The notes beneath the pieces are model-generated. The model saw only the letters and a list, made by a program, of their open reading frames with translations, made no database searches and had not been told where the DNA came from. A stretch of 64,000 nt of DNA from Eubacterium maltosivorans (GTDB lineage: Bacteria; Bacillota; Clostridia; Eubacteriales; Eubacteriaceae), in the NCBI RefSeq assembly GCF_002441855.2, contig NZ_CP029487.1, positions 620,001 through 684,000 of the forward strand, read 5' to 3'. Made by a program: the position numbers and the translations under genes. Positions 26,222 through 35,374 of this stretch are shown one piece after another. The stretch's first letter is position 1, and every line of letters starts with the position of its first letter.

Positions 26222-29200
26222 ATGCTGAAGAAAAAAATATTAAAGATTACGAGCCTTCTGATCATTGGCTTCTGGACGGTCTCCCTGGTGAGCCCGGTTT
26301 TCGCGGCGGCAGGCGATGAGGAGGTTCAGGGACCTGTGACCGATTATATTGTGACAAAGATTGCCGACGAATGTATTGAGGTCGTCGACGGTTGGGTGGT
26401 CTCCGGGCTCAATTATGCCGCGGACAAGACAGGCGTCAACATGTTCTCAACCATGGCGGACCTGCTGACTTTTCCCTCGGGCAAGGATACCTCGGAAATT
26501 TTAAAGCTGTGCCAGGAAATGAAAGACGAGCTGGACGCCATGCAGACAGAGATGGACGCCATCAGCGATAAGCTGGATTCCCTGGTCGGCAATCTGGAAA
26601 AGCTGATCAATGAGAATACCTGGTACGATAACCGGCGCGAGTACTCTGAAATCATGAACAAATACGAGAGCGCCTACGCCGATTACACCAATTATCTGGA
26701 TGCGGCACAGAAATATACGAAAGCCCTTGAGACCGGCGATCCCGAGGCGATCGAAAGCGAAATGCATGAGATGAACGGCTTTCTCATCAATTTCACTGAA
26801 AACTTTGACCCCACAAAAACCGGCGATCCCATCAGCTTCAAGAGCGATCTGCGAAAAATGGCCATGTACGCATGCCGGTATTATCCTTCCTACGACCGAA
26901 GTAATCCGAAGCCCGTTTTGAGCCCCACAAACAGCATCACGCTGTTAGATAACGCCAAACGCGTCACAGACCAGACCGTTGCCTTTGAGCACCAGCAGTG
27001 CGACGTGCTCTTTCAGCAGATGGACGATTGTATCCGGCCCTTTAACTATCTCGTGATGGTCAACCGCATATGGTTGGATTATAACGTCTCGGCCAATGCG
27101 GACGCCAACACGCTCGACAAGCTCAGAACCGAGCAGGAAACCGTTATTAACGAAACAGTTCAGGCCATCAATGATATTTCAAGCCAGGGAAAGGCCTATA
27201 CGGACGGCCTTATGCGTTCTTATGACGCAGAGATCGACCTGCCCCTGCGTTTTTCATCCTCCAGCAGCGAACACATGAAGGGGGAAGGTTTATGGCCAAG
27301 CCTTCGCTACAGGCCTTACGATTTACAGCGCTTGGCGAACTGGACCAAACCCGAAATGCCAGCCTACCAGATGAAGGCGCTCGGGTCAGAGATACCCTTT
27401 ATCCTCCTGAAAGAGGGCGGTGAGTTCGGCGATCTGACTCATGACGGGCTGTTTGTCCTGAAAGATGAGTATGTCTGGAATTCCAGTGTCGGAAAAAACG
27501 ACCATTTTGAGTACAGCACAGTGAGCCAGGATTTTTTGAACGTGGGCTTTTCTGCCGACGGCAATTATATGGGGCTGACATCCGCCAGTATCTTGAAAAG
27601 GATGATCAATACACCGGCTTACCGTCTGGCGGGGACGAACAGCATTGTGGATTATCTGGTAAATTATGGGGGCATCCGTCCAGAGCACCTGCCTCAGGGG
27701 GCGGACAGCGCGGTCATCAACAAGTGGGATTCGGCGGCTAACCACATTTCTGTGGAGGGCGGCGTAAGGGTAACGGGCAGCTGGTGCTGCACCTACTACT
27801 ATATCGACGGTCTCACAGGCTACCGTCTGGATGACAGTGATTCCAAGATCGATAAGCGTATTAAAGGAATGCTGACCAGTCCGGAGCATTTTAAAGAAAA
27901 TCTGAGAAACGTCTCACTTTTATCGATTATGCAGGGGAATTCGCGCCCCCGCTATCTGGGAACGACAGAAGCGGCGGGGGGAACCGCCGTTCATCTGTCC
28001 AGCACAAACGGCTATAGCCAGGCCTCCGGGCCTGTAACGCTGACTGTAGACAGCTCAGGACTGGGCGGCAATAAGCAGGTGAAAAGCGTCGATCTGCTCG
28101 ACGCAAAGGGACGTGTGCTTGATACCCTTCTCACCGCAGACGCCTTTGAGTATTTTAAAAAGGATGACGACACAGTCAGCTTTACGTTCACAGCACCCTA
28201 TCAGAACTACACTGTCCGGACAACGGTCAGTGAAAAGCCTGAGGCGGCGGCGCCGTCCGTCAATGACCGCGGGAGCCTGCTCCTGTTAGAAGAACAAAAC
28301 GGACCAAAGGAAATGATATCCACGGATATCTACACCTTTGAGGATTTAAAGCGTGCGGCCAGAGCAGTAGCCAGCGAACCGGAAACCTACGCGCGCGCCA
28401 ACTTTACCGTCATGGCAGACATCGACGCCGGCGGACAGGCCTGGGAGCTGCCGATCGGCACGGCCGTCAATCCTTACAACGGCACCTTCAACGGCAAGGG
28501 GCACACCATCAGCGGCATGACAGCTGACGGAAGTGGCCTTCAGGGGCTGTTTGGCCGGATTGGGACAGAGGGCGTCGTTAAAAATTTAAGAATTTTTGAT
28601 ACAGATATCCAATCCAGCACCTCTTACGCGGGCGCCATTGCTGCTGTCAACGAGGGAAGAATCGAGTACTGCCATACCGGAGCGGGACATCTTCTGACCG
28701 ACAACGCAGATGCTCCTGGCCTGGACGACATGAATACCCATGTCAAATCCGATACCACTGCCGGCGGCATCGCCGGAAAAAACAGCGGTGTGATCATCAA
28801 CGCCTCGTCGGCTGGCAGCGTGGCAGCCCAGAACGCCGGCGGTTTGGCGGGGGAAAACAGCGGCGAAATCCACAATAGCTTTGCAACAGCCATCGCGAAA
28901 ATTGAGGGCAGCCTCTATTCCGGCGGTATAGCGGCCACCAATGCAGGCACGCTGCGAAACGTCTACTTTGGAGGCGTCACCGAGGGTGGCGCGGACGGGG
29001 CCATCGCGGGAAAAAACCAGTCCGATGCGCTGGACGCCTGCTATTATGACAGCGGCCTCGACGCGGCCAGCGGCGAAGGCAGCATCACAGCTCAGTCCGT
29101 TTCAATAAACGAAATGAAGCAGGATGGGTTTAAAAATCAACTGAACAGCAGGGTTTCTGAAGGCGATTATTTCTGGCGCCGGGCTGACGCGGTTAATCTT

Positions 29201-29716
29201 GGTCTGCCTTATATAGATCAGGACGCTTACTGCGCGCGTACACTGGAAGATCCGGTCACTGGAATCGGCCTGTCCGGAGAGCATATTCACGCGGCGGCCA
29301 CGCTGGCCATAACGCCGGTTGACGCCTCCTCCCAGGATTATCAAAACCTGCTGAAGGAAAACAGCAGCCTGCTTGGCCTTTATGACATTTCTCTGACTAC
29401 ACCAAAGGGTGAAGCGGCTTTTGAAGGCAGCCTGGATCTGGCTTTCCCAGGAGCGGGGCAGGATATGGAAAAAATCGGGATTCTTCACAATACCGGAGAA
29501 AATGCTAAAGTCTATGAGGGCAGAAAGGGCCCGGACGGCCGGTATCATATCACAGTGGATCATCTGTCACTCTTTGGTATTGTCGAGCCGCCCGCTTCGT
29601 TTGCTCCGATCATTTTAGCCGCAGTGTTGGGCATTTCCGCTGTCATCATTTTTGCGGGAATTTACTTGATACGGAAAAAAAGTTCGACAACCGATAAAAA
29701 AGCAGATAAAATATAG
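26222..29716 (+). CDS. Large secreted, membrane-anchored GLUG-repeat protein
   Basis: A 1164-residue exported protein. The signal peptide (residues 1-28) ends at VFAAAG. A helical and coiled-coil section follows (about 80-200, with LDAMQTEMDAISDKLDSLVG), then a long unassigned middle. GLUG-type beta repeats lie at about 745-960 (GLFGRIGTEGVVKNL, AGGIAGKNSGVI, AGGLAGENSGEI). A C-terminal membrane helix with a basic tail (about 1125-1164) anchors it; there is no LPXTG motif. The start ATG 26222 follows GGGAGAG. The fold suggests a surface structure or adhesin; the helical N-terminus loosely recalls pore-forming or scaffold proteins, but that is speculation. It is in an operon with the alkylsulfatase 18 nt downstream. 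Confidence 0.8.
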   Translation: MLKKKILKITSLLIIGFWTVSLVSPVFAAAGDEEVQGPVTDYIVTKIADECIEVVDGWVVSGLNYAADKTGVNMFSTMADLLTFPSGKDTSEILKLCQEMKDELDAMQTEMDAISDKLDSLVGNLEKLINENTWYDNRREYSEIMNKYESAYADYTNYLDAAQKYTKALETGDPEAIESEMHEMNGFLINFTENFDPTKTGDPISFKSDLRKMAMYACRYYPSYDRSNPKPVLSPTNSITLLDNAKRVTDQTVAFEHQQCDVLFQQMDDCIRPFNYLVMVNRIWLDYNVSANADANTLDKLRTEQETVINETVQAINDISSQGKAYTDGLMRSYDAEIDLPLRFSSSSSEHMKGEGLWPSLRYRPYDLQRLANWTKPEMPAYQMKALGSEIPFILLKEGGEFGDLTHDGLFVLKDEYVWNSSVGKNDHFEYSTVSQDFLNVGFSADGNYMGLTSASILKRMINTPAYRLAGTNSIVDYLVNYGGIRPEHLPQGADSAVINKWDSAANHISVEGGVRVTGSWCCTYYYIDGLTGYRLDDSDSKIDKRIKGMLTSPEHFKENLRNVSLLSIMQGNSRPRYLGTTEAAGGTAVHLSSTNGYSQASGPVTLTVDSSGLGGNKQVKSVDLLDAKGRVLDTLLTADAFEYFKKDDDTVSFTFTAPYQNYTVRTTVSEKPEAAAPSVNDRGSLLLLEEQNGPKEMISTDIYTFEDLKRAARAVASEPETYARANFTVMADIDAGGQAWELPIGTAVNPYNGTFNGKGHTISGMTADGSGLQGLFGRIGTEGVVKNLRIFDTDIQSSTSYAGAIAAVNEGRIEYCHTGAGHLLTDNADAPGLDDMNTHVKSDTTAGGIAGKNSGVIINASSAGSVAAQNAGGLAGENSGEIHNSFATAIAKIEGSLYSGGIAATNAGTLRNVYFGGVTEGGADGAIAGKNQSDALDACYYDSGLDAASGEGSITAQSVSINEMKQDGFKNQLNSRVSEGDYFWRRADAVNLGLPYIDQDAYCARTLEDPVTGIGLSGEHIHAAATLAITPVDASSQDYQNLLKENSSLLGLYDISLTTPKGEAAFEGSLDLAFPGAGQDMEKIGILHNTGENAKVYEGRKGPDGRYHITVDHLSLFGIVEPPASFAPIILAAVLGISAVIIFAGIYLIRKKSSTTDKKADKI

Positions 29717-29734
29717 AAAAAAGGAGGCTTCAAA

Positions 29735-31714
29735 ATGAAAAAGTCACAATTGCTTTTATCCATGGGCCTTGCGGCCGCGTTGTTTGCGCTGTCGTCCTGT
29801 GCTGGCGGAAGGTCAGACGTCAATCTTGACGCCACCGTCAAGGAGGCAGGCAAAGCCACCGCCGATAAAAATGAGACGGTCTGTGCTGCGCTGGATTTCT
29901 CCGACGAGCAGGAGAAAACCTTTGCGGAAAAAGGACTTATCGCCGCACCCGAGACACTGGAACTCAAGGACAAAAATGGCAAGGTGGTCTGGAGTCAGAA
30001 GGCTTATGCCTTTGTCGAGAACGCAGAGGCACCGGATACGGTCAACCCGAGCCTGTGGCGAAATACCCAGCTCAATCATTTGTACGGCCTGTTCGAGGTA
30101 ACGGACGGCATTTATCAGGTTCGAGGCTACGATATGACCAATATCACCTTTATCCGCGGCAACGCCGGATGGATTGTCTTTGACCCGCTCATGAGCACAG
30201 AGTGCTCCGCTGCCGCCATGCAGCTGGTCAATGAAAGCCTGGGCGAAAGGCCAGTAACTGCGGTGGTTATGAGCCACCCACATGTGGACCATTATGGCGG
30301 CATCAAGGGGATCATCAGCGAGGAGGAGGTCATCTCCCGGGCCATTCCCATCATTGTGCCCGAGGGTTTTGAGGAACACGCAGTCAGCGAAAATGTCTAC
30401 GCAGGAAACGCCATGGGACGGCGCGCGGGCTACCAGTACGGCACTTTTCTGGATAAAAGCGCCACGGGTTCCCTTTCCATCGGCATCGGAATGGGGCAGT
30501 CCACTGGGACAGTCTCCTATATTTCTCCAAATGATACCATTAAACAGACCGGTGAAACCCGGACCATTGACGGCGTGACCATGGAATTCCAGCTGACGCC
30601 GGGTACAGAGGCCCCTGTTGAGATGAACACCTGGTTCGCAGATAAAAAAGCGCTCTGGATCGCTGAAAACTGCACAGGAACCCTGCATAACCTCTATACG
30701 CTGCGCGGGGCGCAGATACGCGACGGCAATGCCTGGGCCGAATACATCATGGAAGCCCTGACCCGTTACGGAAAAGACGCCGAGGTCGTTTTTCAGTCTC
30801 ATAACTGGCCGCACTGGGGCAATGACGTTATCAGCAGCTATCTGAAAAATACAGCGGCCATGTATAAATTCATCAATGACCAGACCCTCATGTACATTAA
30901 TCAGGGCTACACCTCCGACGAGATTTCCAACATGATCACCCTGCCGGAAAGCCTGGAAAAGAACTGGTACACACGCCAGTATTATGGCACAGTTGCCCAC
31001 AACGCCAAGGCTGTTTATCAGAAATATATGGGCTGGTATGACGCCAACCCGGTAAATCTGAACCCGCTCACGCCAAGCGACAGCGCCAAAAAATATGTGG
31101 AATATATGGGCGACACCAACGAAGTGCTGAAAAAAGCCAAAGCCGATTTTGACAGAGGCGAGTACCAGTGGGTAGCCGAAATTACCAACGTACTGGTCTT
31201 TGCCGACCCGGATAACAAAGACGCGCGCTTCCTGTGCGCCGACGCCCTTGAACAGCTCGGCTACCAGGCAGAATCCGGCACCTGGCGCAACGCCTACCTG
31301 TCCGGCGCCAGAGAACTGAGAGAGGGAACCACGACAGACGCGGCTTTCAAGGCCAACAGCAGCGCCGACCTTAAAAAATCCATGACACCGGAAATGATGA
31401 TGGACTACATGGGAATTTTAACAGATTCTAACGCGGCGCAGAATCTCAACCTGAAAATCAATCTGAACTTTACCGACACCGACCCTTATCTGCTGTGTGT
31501 GGATTCTGGCGTGCTCCTCTACCAGAAAGGCGTTCAGGCAAATGACGCCGACGCGACGCTGACTCTGCCCAGAGTTGCCATGTTCGCGATTTTAAACAAG
31601 GACGAAGACCAGCAGAAAAATGCTATTAAAATCGAGGGAGACCAGGATATCCTCAAAAAGCTGACGGAGCACATGGTGACCTTCGAGTATTTTTTCAATA
31701 TTGTCGAACCATAA
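29735..31714 (+). CDS. Alkyl/aryl-sulfatase lipoprotein (metallo-beta-lactamase fold)
   Basis: A 659-residue exported lipoprotein. The signal peptide ends at lipobox LSSC (Cys22). A metallo-beta-lactamase domain at about 115-370 contains SHPHVDHYGG, the zinc-binding motif of SdsA1/BDS1-type alkylsulfatases. The helical dimerisation region (about 400-530) and SCP2-like C-terminal domain (about 540-655) complete the family architecture. Such enzymes hydrolyse primary alkyl sulfates such as dodecyl sulfate to alcohol and sulfate. Surface anchoring outside the cytoplasm fits detergent or host sulfolipid processing. AAAGGAGG precedes the start. It follows the GLUG protein in one operon and ends at a terminator of the dispersed family. 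Confidence 0.9.
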   Translation: MKKSQLLLSMGLAAALFALSSCAGGRSDVNLDATVKEAGKATADKNETVCAALDFSDEQEKTFAEKGLIAAPETLELKDKNGKVVWSQKAYAFVENAEAPDTVNPSLWRNTQLNHLYGLFEVTDGIYQVRGYDMTNITFIRGNAGWIVFDPLMSTECSAAAMQLVNESLGERPVTAVVMSHPHVDHYGGIKGIISEEEVISRAIPIIVPEGFEEHAVSENVYAGNAMGRRAGYQYGTFLDKSATGSLSIGIGMGQSTGTVSYISPNDTIKQTGETRTIDGVTMEFQLTPGTEAPVEMNTWFADKKALWIAENCTGTLHNLYTLRGAQIRDGNAWAEYIMEALTRYGKDAEVVFQSHNWPHWGNDVISSYLKNTAAMYKFINDQTLMYINQGYTSDEISNMITLPESLEKNWYTRQYYGTVAHNAKAVYQKYMGWYDANPVNLNPLTPSDSAKKYVEYMGDTNEVLKKAKADFDRGEYQWVAEITNVLVFADPDNKDARFLCADALEQLGYQAESGTWRNAYLSGARELREGTTTDAAFKANSSADLKKSMTPEMMMDYMGILTDSNAAQNLNLKINLNFTDTDPYLLCVDSGVLLYQKGVQANDADATLTLPRVAMFAILNKDEDQQKNAIKIEGDQDILKKLTEHMVTFEYFFNIVEP

Positions 31715-31724
31715 ACCGAGCCAG

Positions 31725-31757
31725 GAGCACGGCACATTTTTGCGCCGTGCTCTTTTT
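31725..31757 (+). terminator. Rho-independent terminator, copy 6 of dispersed family
   Basis: GAGCACGGC (31725-31733) pairs with GCCGTGCTC (31744-31752) and is followed by TTTTT. It ends the GLUG/alkylsulfatase operon. Confidence 0.9.
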
Positions 31758-31768
31758 CAGAATCCCTT

Positions 31769-31797
31769 TTGACTTTTGTGCCTGGTTATTGTAAGAT
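31769..31797 (+). promoter_or_regulatory. Promoter of the radical-SAM pair
   Basis: TTGACT (31769-31774), 17 nt, TAAGAT (31792-31797). Confidence 0.75.
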
Positions 31798-31833
31798 AGG
31801 AAGGCTAACGAAATAAAATACAAAGAGGATACA

Positions 31834-33699
31834 ATGCAATACGATAAAGAGTTGATCAATAAAAAGGTGCTGCCCCTGGTCACAAAGCCCATCACCTACC
31901 AGGGCAATGAGGTGGGAGCAGTGCATAAGGACCTGAAGGATACCACGATCCGGTACGCCTTTGCTTTCCCCGACACCTATGAGGTGGGCATGTCCCACCT
32001 GGGCATGAAAATACTGTACAGCCTGCTTAACGACGAAGCGGATATCTGGTGTGAGCGGGTCTTTGCGCCCTGGGTGGATATGGAAGAACAGATGCGCAGC
32101 CGGGAAATCCCGCTTTACGCGCTGGAATCCATGGATCCCATTTCAGAATTTGACTTTGTGGGTTTTACCCTCCAGTATGAGATGAGTTACACCAACCTCA
32201 TCAATATGCTGGAGCTGGGCGGCATCCCTCTGCTTTCAGAGGACCGCGGCGAAGAGACGCCCTTCATTATGGCGGGGGGCCCCTGCGCCTACAATCCCGA
32301 ACCACTGGCCGATTTTGTGGATATTTTTGTCATCGGCGAGGCTGAGGAGTCCATTCTGGAGCTTATGGACGCATACCGGAGCTTTAAGGCAGAGGGCGGC
32401 ACAAGGGAAGACTACCTGAAAAAAGCCGCGGCCATCGAGGGCGTCTATGTTCCGGCTTTTTACGAGGCGGCTTATCATGAGGACGGCACCCTAAAGGCTT
32501 TTACCCCCACTATCGAGGAAGCGCCCGTCAAGGTCCGCAAGCGTTTTATAAAAGACCTTGATAACGCCTATTATCCCGAAGCATATGTCGTGCCCTACAC
32601 CGAAACCGTCCATGACCGGGTGAGCTATGAGATTTTCAGAGGCTGCGGCCGGGGCTGCCGTTTCTGCCAGGCGGGAATGATCTACCGTCCGATCCGCGAG
32701 AAAAGCCTGAATACCATCGAGGAGGGCATCAAGGCGCTTCTCAGATCAACCGGTTACGAGGAGATCTCTCTGGCTTCTTTGAGCTCCGGCGACTATTCAA
32801 AAATCGAGACACTTATCGAGGATCTGGTTTTTGACTACGAGGACCAGTGCATCGGCGTATCGCTGCCGTCACTGCGCATTGACTCCCTGAGCATTGATAT
32901 GTTGGAGCAGATTCAGAAAATCCGGAAAACCGGCATCACCCTCGCGCCGGAGGCCGGCACCCAGCGCATGCGTGACGTCATCAATAAAGGGGTGACTGAG
33001 GAGAACCTTCTAAGCACTGTGCGCACCGCCTTTGAACGCGGCTGGGGCCATATCAAGCTTTATTTTATGATCGGTCTGCCCACCGAAACCGAGACCGACA
33101 TTGCCGGCATCGCCGATCTGGGGCAAAAGGTTCTGGATGAATACTACGCCGTGCCGAGAGAAAACCGCAATAAAGCGGTAAAAATTGTGCTGAGCACCTC
33201 CTGTTTTGTGCCCAAGCCTTTTACACCCTTCCAGTGGTTTGGACAAAATACCGGCGGTCAGTTCATCGAAAAACAGAAGCTGTTAAAATCTCTGATCAAA
33301 GACCGCAAAATCTCCTACAACTGGCATGACGGCTCTCTGAGCTATCTGGAAGCCGTGTTCGCCAGAGGTGACCGCCGTTTGGGCAAAGTACTGCTCAAGG
33401 CCCACGAGGCCGGCTGTAAATTTGACGGCTGGCAGGAGCATTACGATCATCAGAAATGGCTTTCTGTTTTTGAGGAGGCCGGCGTCGATCCGGATTTCTA
33501 TGCCCTGCGGAGCCGCAGCTTTGACGAGCTGCTGCCCTGGGATTTCATTGATATCGGCGTGACAAAGGAATTCCTGCAAAAAGAATGGGAAAAATCAACA
33601 AAAGAGGCTCTGACGCCTTATTGCCGCGAGGGCTGCAGCAGCTGCGGCGTCATGCAATTCAGTAAAGGATGGAAATGCCATGAGCACTATACGGTTTAA
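31834..33699 (+). CDS. TIGR03960-family B12-binding radical SAM protein
   Basis: A 621-residue cytoplasmic protein. The N-terminal part (about 20-200) has the B12-binding-like fold of this family, with FPDTYEVGMSHLG. The radical SAM domain begins near residue 250 with the cluster motif CGRGCRFCQAG (CXXXCXXC). TIGR03960 proteins are paired with TIGR03936 partners and usually sit beside ribonuclease G and ribosomal protein L21/L27 genes; their substrate is unknown, with tRNA or rRNA modification often suspected. Here the partner overlaps by 20 nt, but those neighbours are absent and a non-coding RNA locus follows instead. Confidence 0.92.
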   Translation: MQYDKELINKKVLPLVTKPITYQGNEVGAVHKDLKDTTIRYAFAFPDTYEVGMSHLGMKILYSLLNDEADIWCERVFAPWVDMEEQMRSREIPLYALESMDPISEFDFVGFTLQYEMSYTNLINMLELGGIPLLSEDRGEETPFIMAGGPCAYNPEPLADFVDIFVIGEAEESILELMDAYRSFKAEGGTREDYLKKAAAIEGVYVPAFYEAAYHEDGTLKAFTPTIEEAPVKVRKRFIKDLDNAYYPEAYVVPYTETVHDRVSYEIFRGCGRGCRFCQAGMIYRPIREKSLNTIEEGIKALLRSTGYEEISLASLSSGDYSKIETLIEDLVFDYEDQCIGVSLPSLRIDSLSIDMLEQIQKIRKTGITLAPEAGTQRMRDVINKGVTEENLLSTVRTAFERGWGHIKLYFMIGLPTETETDIAGIADLGQKVLDEYYAVPRENRNKAVKIVLSTSCFVPKPFTPFQWFGQNTGGQFIEKQKLLKSLIKDRKISYNWHDGSLSYLEAVFARGDRRLGKVLLKAHEAGCKFDGWQEHYDHQKWLSVFEEAGVDPDFYALRSRSFDELLPWDFIDIGVTKEFLQKEWEKSTKEALTPYCREGCSSCGVMQFSKGWKCHEHYTV

Positions 33700-34354
33700 A
33701 TTCACCCGCGGCGAGGAGCTGCGTTTTATCTCACATTTAGATCAGCAGCGCCTGTTTCAGCGGGCATTTCGCCGGGCAGGGCTGAATATAGCCCACTCAA
33801 ACGGCTTTAACCCGCATCCCAAACTGTCCTTTGCGCTGGCCATGTCTGTGGGGCTCATGAGCGACAGTGAGTACGGCGATGTGGTGCTGACCCGCGACAT
33901 CGACCTGACTGAGTTTACCAAAAGGCTGAACGCCTCTCTGCCAGAAGGACTGAAGGTGGTAGAGGCCAGAAGAATCCCCCAGGGGAAAGCCTCTCTGAGC
34001 GCGTCTCTTACAGACAGCCGTTACCGGATCGAGGTCGCGCTGGAACCCAGGATAGACGCAGCGTCCCTGAACGAGGCATTAAGCGTCTACCAGTCTCTGG
34101 ATGAGGTGATTCTTGAAAAAAGAAATAAGAAGGGAAAGCTGGTGCCTAAAAATATCCGTCCCTTTATTCAGGATATTCGGGTTCTTTCCGTACAGAATGG
34201 GACTGCCGTACTGGCGCTCAGGCTCAAATACATTGAGCAGCAGAGTGTCAAACCCGAGCTGGTTCTGCAGACAGTCAACCAGGCCGTAAAGCCCTGTTTT
34301 ATCATCGACCCGACCATTGTTATGATCCGGGAAGAGCTGAACCTTAAATCCTGA
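33680..34354 (+). CDS. TIGR03936-family (DUF2344) radical-SAM-associated protein
   Basis: A 224-residue cytoplasmic protein matching DUF2344/TIGR03936: FRFISHLDQQRLFQRA-like start (here RFISHLDQQRLFQRAFRRAG), then NPHPKLSFALAMSVGL and a central beta domain. It is the obligate partner of the upstream radical SAM enzyme. The start ATG 33680 overlaps the upstream gene by 20 nt, and AAAGGATGG within that gene supplies the ribosome site. Function unknown. It ends 160 nt before the promoter of the first large non-coding RNA. Confidence 0.9.
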   Translation: MSTIRFKFTRGEELRFISHLDQQRLFQRAFRRAGLNIAHSNGFNPHPKLSFALAMSVGLMSDSEYGDVVLTRDIDLTEFTKRLNASLPEGLKVVEARRIPQGKASLSASLTDSRYRIEVALEPRIDAASLNEALSVYQSLDEVILEKRNKKGKLVPKNIRPFIQDIRVLSVQNGTAVLALRLKYIEQQSVKPELVLQTVNQAVKPCFIIDPTIVMIREELNLKS

Positions 34355-34388
34355 CAGCGCTTACGAAAACACTTAAGAAACGCAATGC

Positions 34389-34423
34389 ACTGCGGAGCCC
34401 TTTAAAACAGAGGGTTCCGCAGT
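34389..34423 (+). terminator. Probable terminator hairpin after the radical-SAM pair
   Basis: ACTGCGGAGCCCT (34389-34401) pairs with AGGGTTCCGCAGT (34411-34423), 13 bp with one wobble. There is no clear T run, so it could also be an RNA-stability element. Confidence 0.5.
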
Positions 34424-34483
34424 AGTTCAACACTTTAATGTGTACGTTTACAAAATCGTTACGCTTTGTTTACGAAAAAACCG

Positions 34484-34511
34484 TTTACAGAGATTGAAAT
34501 CGTGGTATAAT
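34484..34511 (+). promoter_or_regulatory. Promoter of large non-coding RNA 1
   Basis: TTTACA (34484-34489), 16 nt, TATAAT (34506-34511). Upstream lies TTTACAAAATCGTTAC, matched by TTTACAAATTCGTTAC before RNA 2. The conserved A/T-rich element suggests a strong, UP-element-like promoter. Confidence 0.85.
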
Positions 34512-34516
34512 ATAGA

Positions 34517-35171
34517 CAAATCAAAGATCAAAGAAACATCAGTAATCTTTGAAAGGTCTTTAACAAGTGAATAGAAGCTCAGCTTTGGTAATGAAAATCA
34601 ATAAGGTGATTATTGAAGATAGGCTGTATCAACACCTAGAAGAAGTAAACCCCAAAAGATTTTTATTAGAAGTATGAAAAAAAAGGAAAACCAAAAATAT
34701 CCAGAATAAGATGTTGATGCAATAAGTCAATAATCGTAGTAAGATGTTAATGGTCGAATGGAATTTCAGAATTTAATAAACCCAAGGATAACAACAATCT
34801 AATGGTATCACTTGCTGGCTTGAAAAGTACATAAGTAGAAAATCAGATAGGGGCATAGCCTAAAGCTGGAGGAGTACACGACTTATAGCATATAGAGACT
34901 TAAGCGTCGAAGAATCCATGGAGTAGGTGATATTACATAAACGTGTTCCATATCGAAAAGGATTTTGAACGTGTAACCCAGTAAAGGACTGTAAGGATCA
35001 CAAGTTGAGGAACTATTCAAAAAGATATAAAGATACTGAATGAAGCATTTGATATTTGGTTTAAAGATTCGAAAGGAGTGAGTCCAAAAGACATGCTAAC
35101 TGAATCTGAACGCTAAGACCGGTTTTACAGAAACACCGAAACGAAGTAAAACTGGTCTTAGTCATTTTTTG
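34517..35171 (+). ncRNA. Large structured non-coding RNA, copy 1 (possible ROOL-class RNA)
   Basis: About 655 nt with its own promoter and terminator and no convincing ORF. Shared with copy 2: 5' GACAAATCAAAGATCAA, then AAGGTC; a middle loop TTATAGC-TAT-GAGACTTAA; and a 3' block GGAGTGAGTCC, purine, AAAGACATGCTAAC followed by TGAACGCTA. Three helices have changed sequence but kept pairing: CGACTTA (34879) with TAAGCGTCG (34901) here against ACATTTA/TAAATGT in copy 2; AGATTC (35065) with GAATCT (35102) against TCAAT/ATTGA; and the 16-bp terminator stem CTAAGACCGGTTTTAC/GTAAAACTGGTCTTAG (35113-35161). Size, solitary transcription and ornate ends fit ROOL-type RNAs as I recall them, but I cannot run the covariance model. 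OLE, GOLLD or a new class remain possible. Confidence 0.75.
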
Positions 35172-35259
35172 AAGCCGAACCTGTTTTCCATGAGAAGCTG
35201 GCGGGGCTTTTTTTATTTTCATTTTTTTAGAAAATATTTAAAATAATTTAAAAAAGTAC

Positions 35260-35288
35260 TTGACAAATCTATATGTAACAAATATAAT
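35260..35288 (+). promoter_or_regulatory. Consensus promoter of the triple-repeat protein gene
   Basis: TTGACA (35260-35265), 17 nt, TATAAT (35283-35288): full consensus, one of the strongest promoters in the window. Confidence 0.9.
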
Positions 35289-35318
35289 TACAGTATAAAC
35301 AGTAACAAAAAAAGTTAC
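35274..35318. promoter_or_regulatory. Two operator-like inverted repeats at the repeat-protein promoter
   Basis: TGTAA (35274-35278) and TTACA (35288-35292) straddle the -10. GTAAC (35302-35306) and GTTAC (35314-35318) flank A7 just after the expected start. The related half-sites suggest one repressor binding twice. Confidence 0.5.
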
Positions 35319-35374
35319 GGATAAATCAGTAAGACTATTACCGTAAAATTTAAAAAATTGAAGGAGTAAGAGAA

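Noticed and set aside
34517-35171. Non-coding region as a degenerate protein gene
   Set aside because: All frames are broken by many stops, while paired helices covary with the second copy, so RNA is the better explanation.
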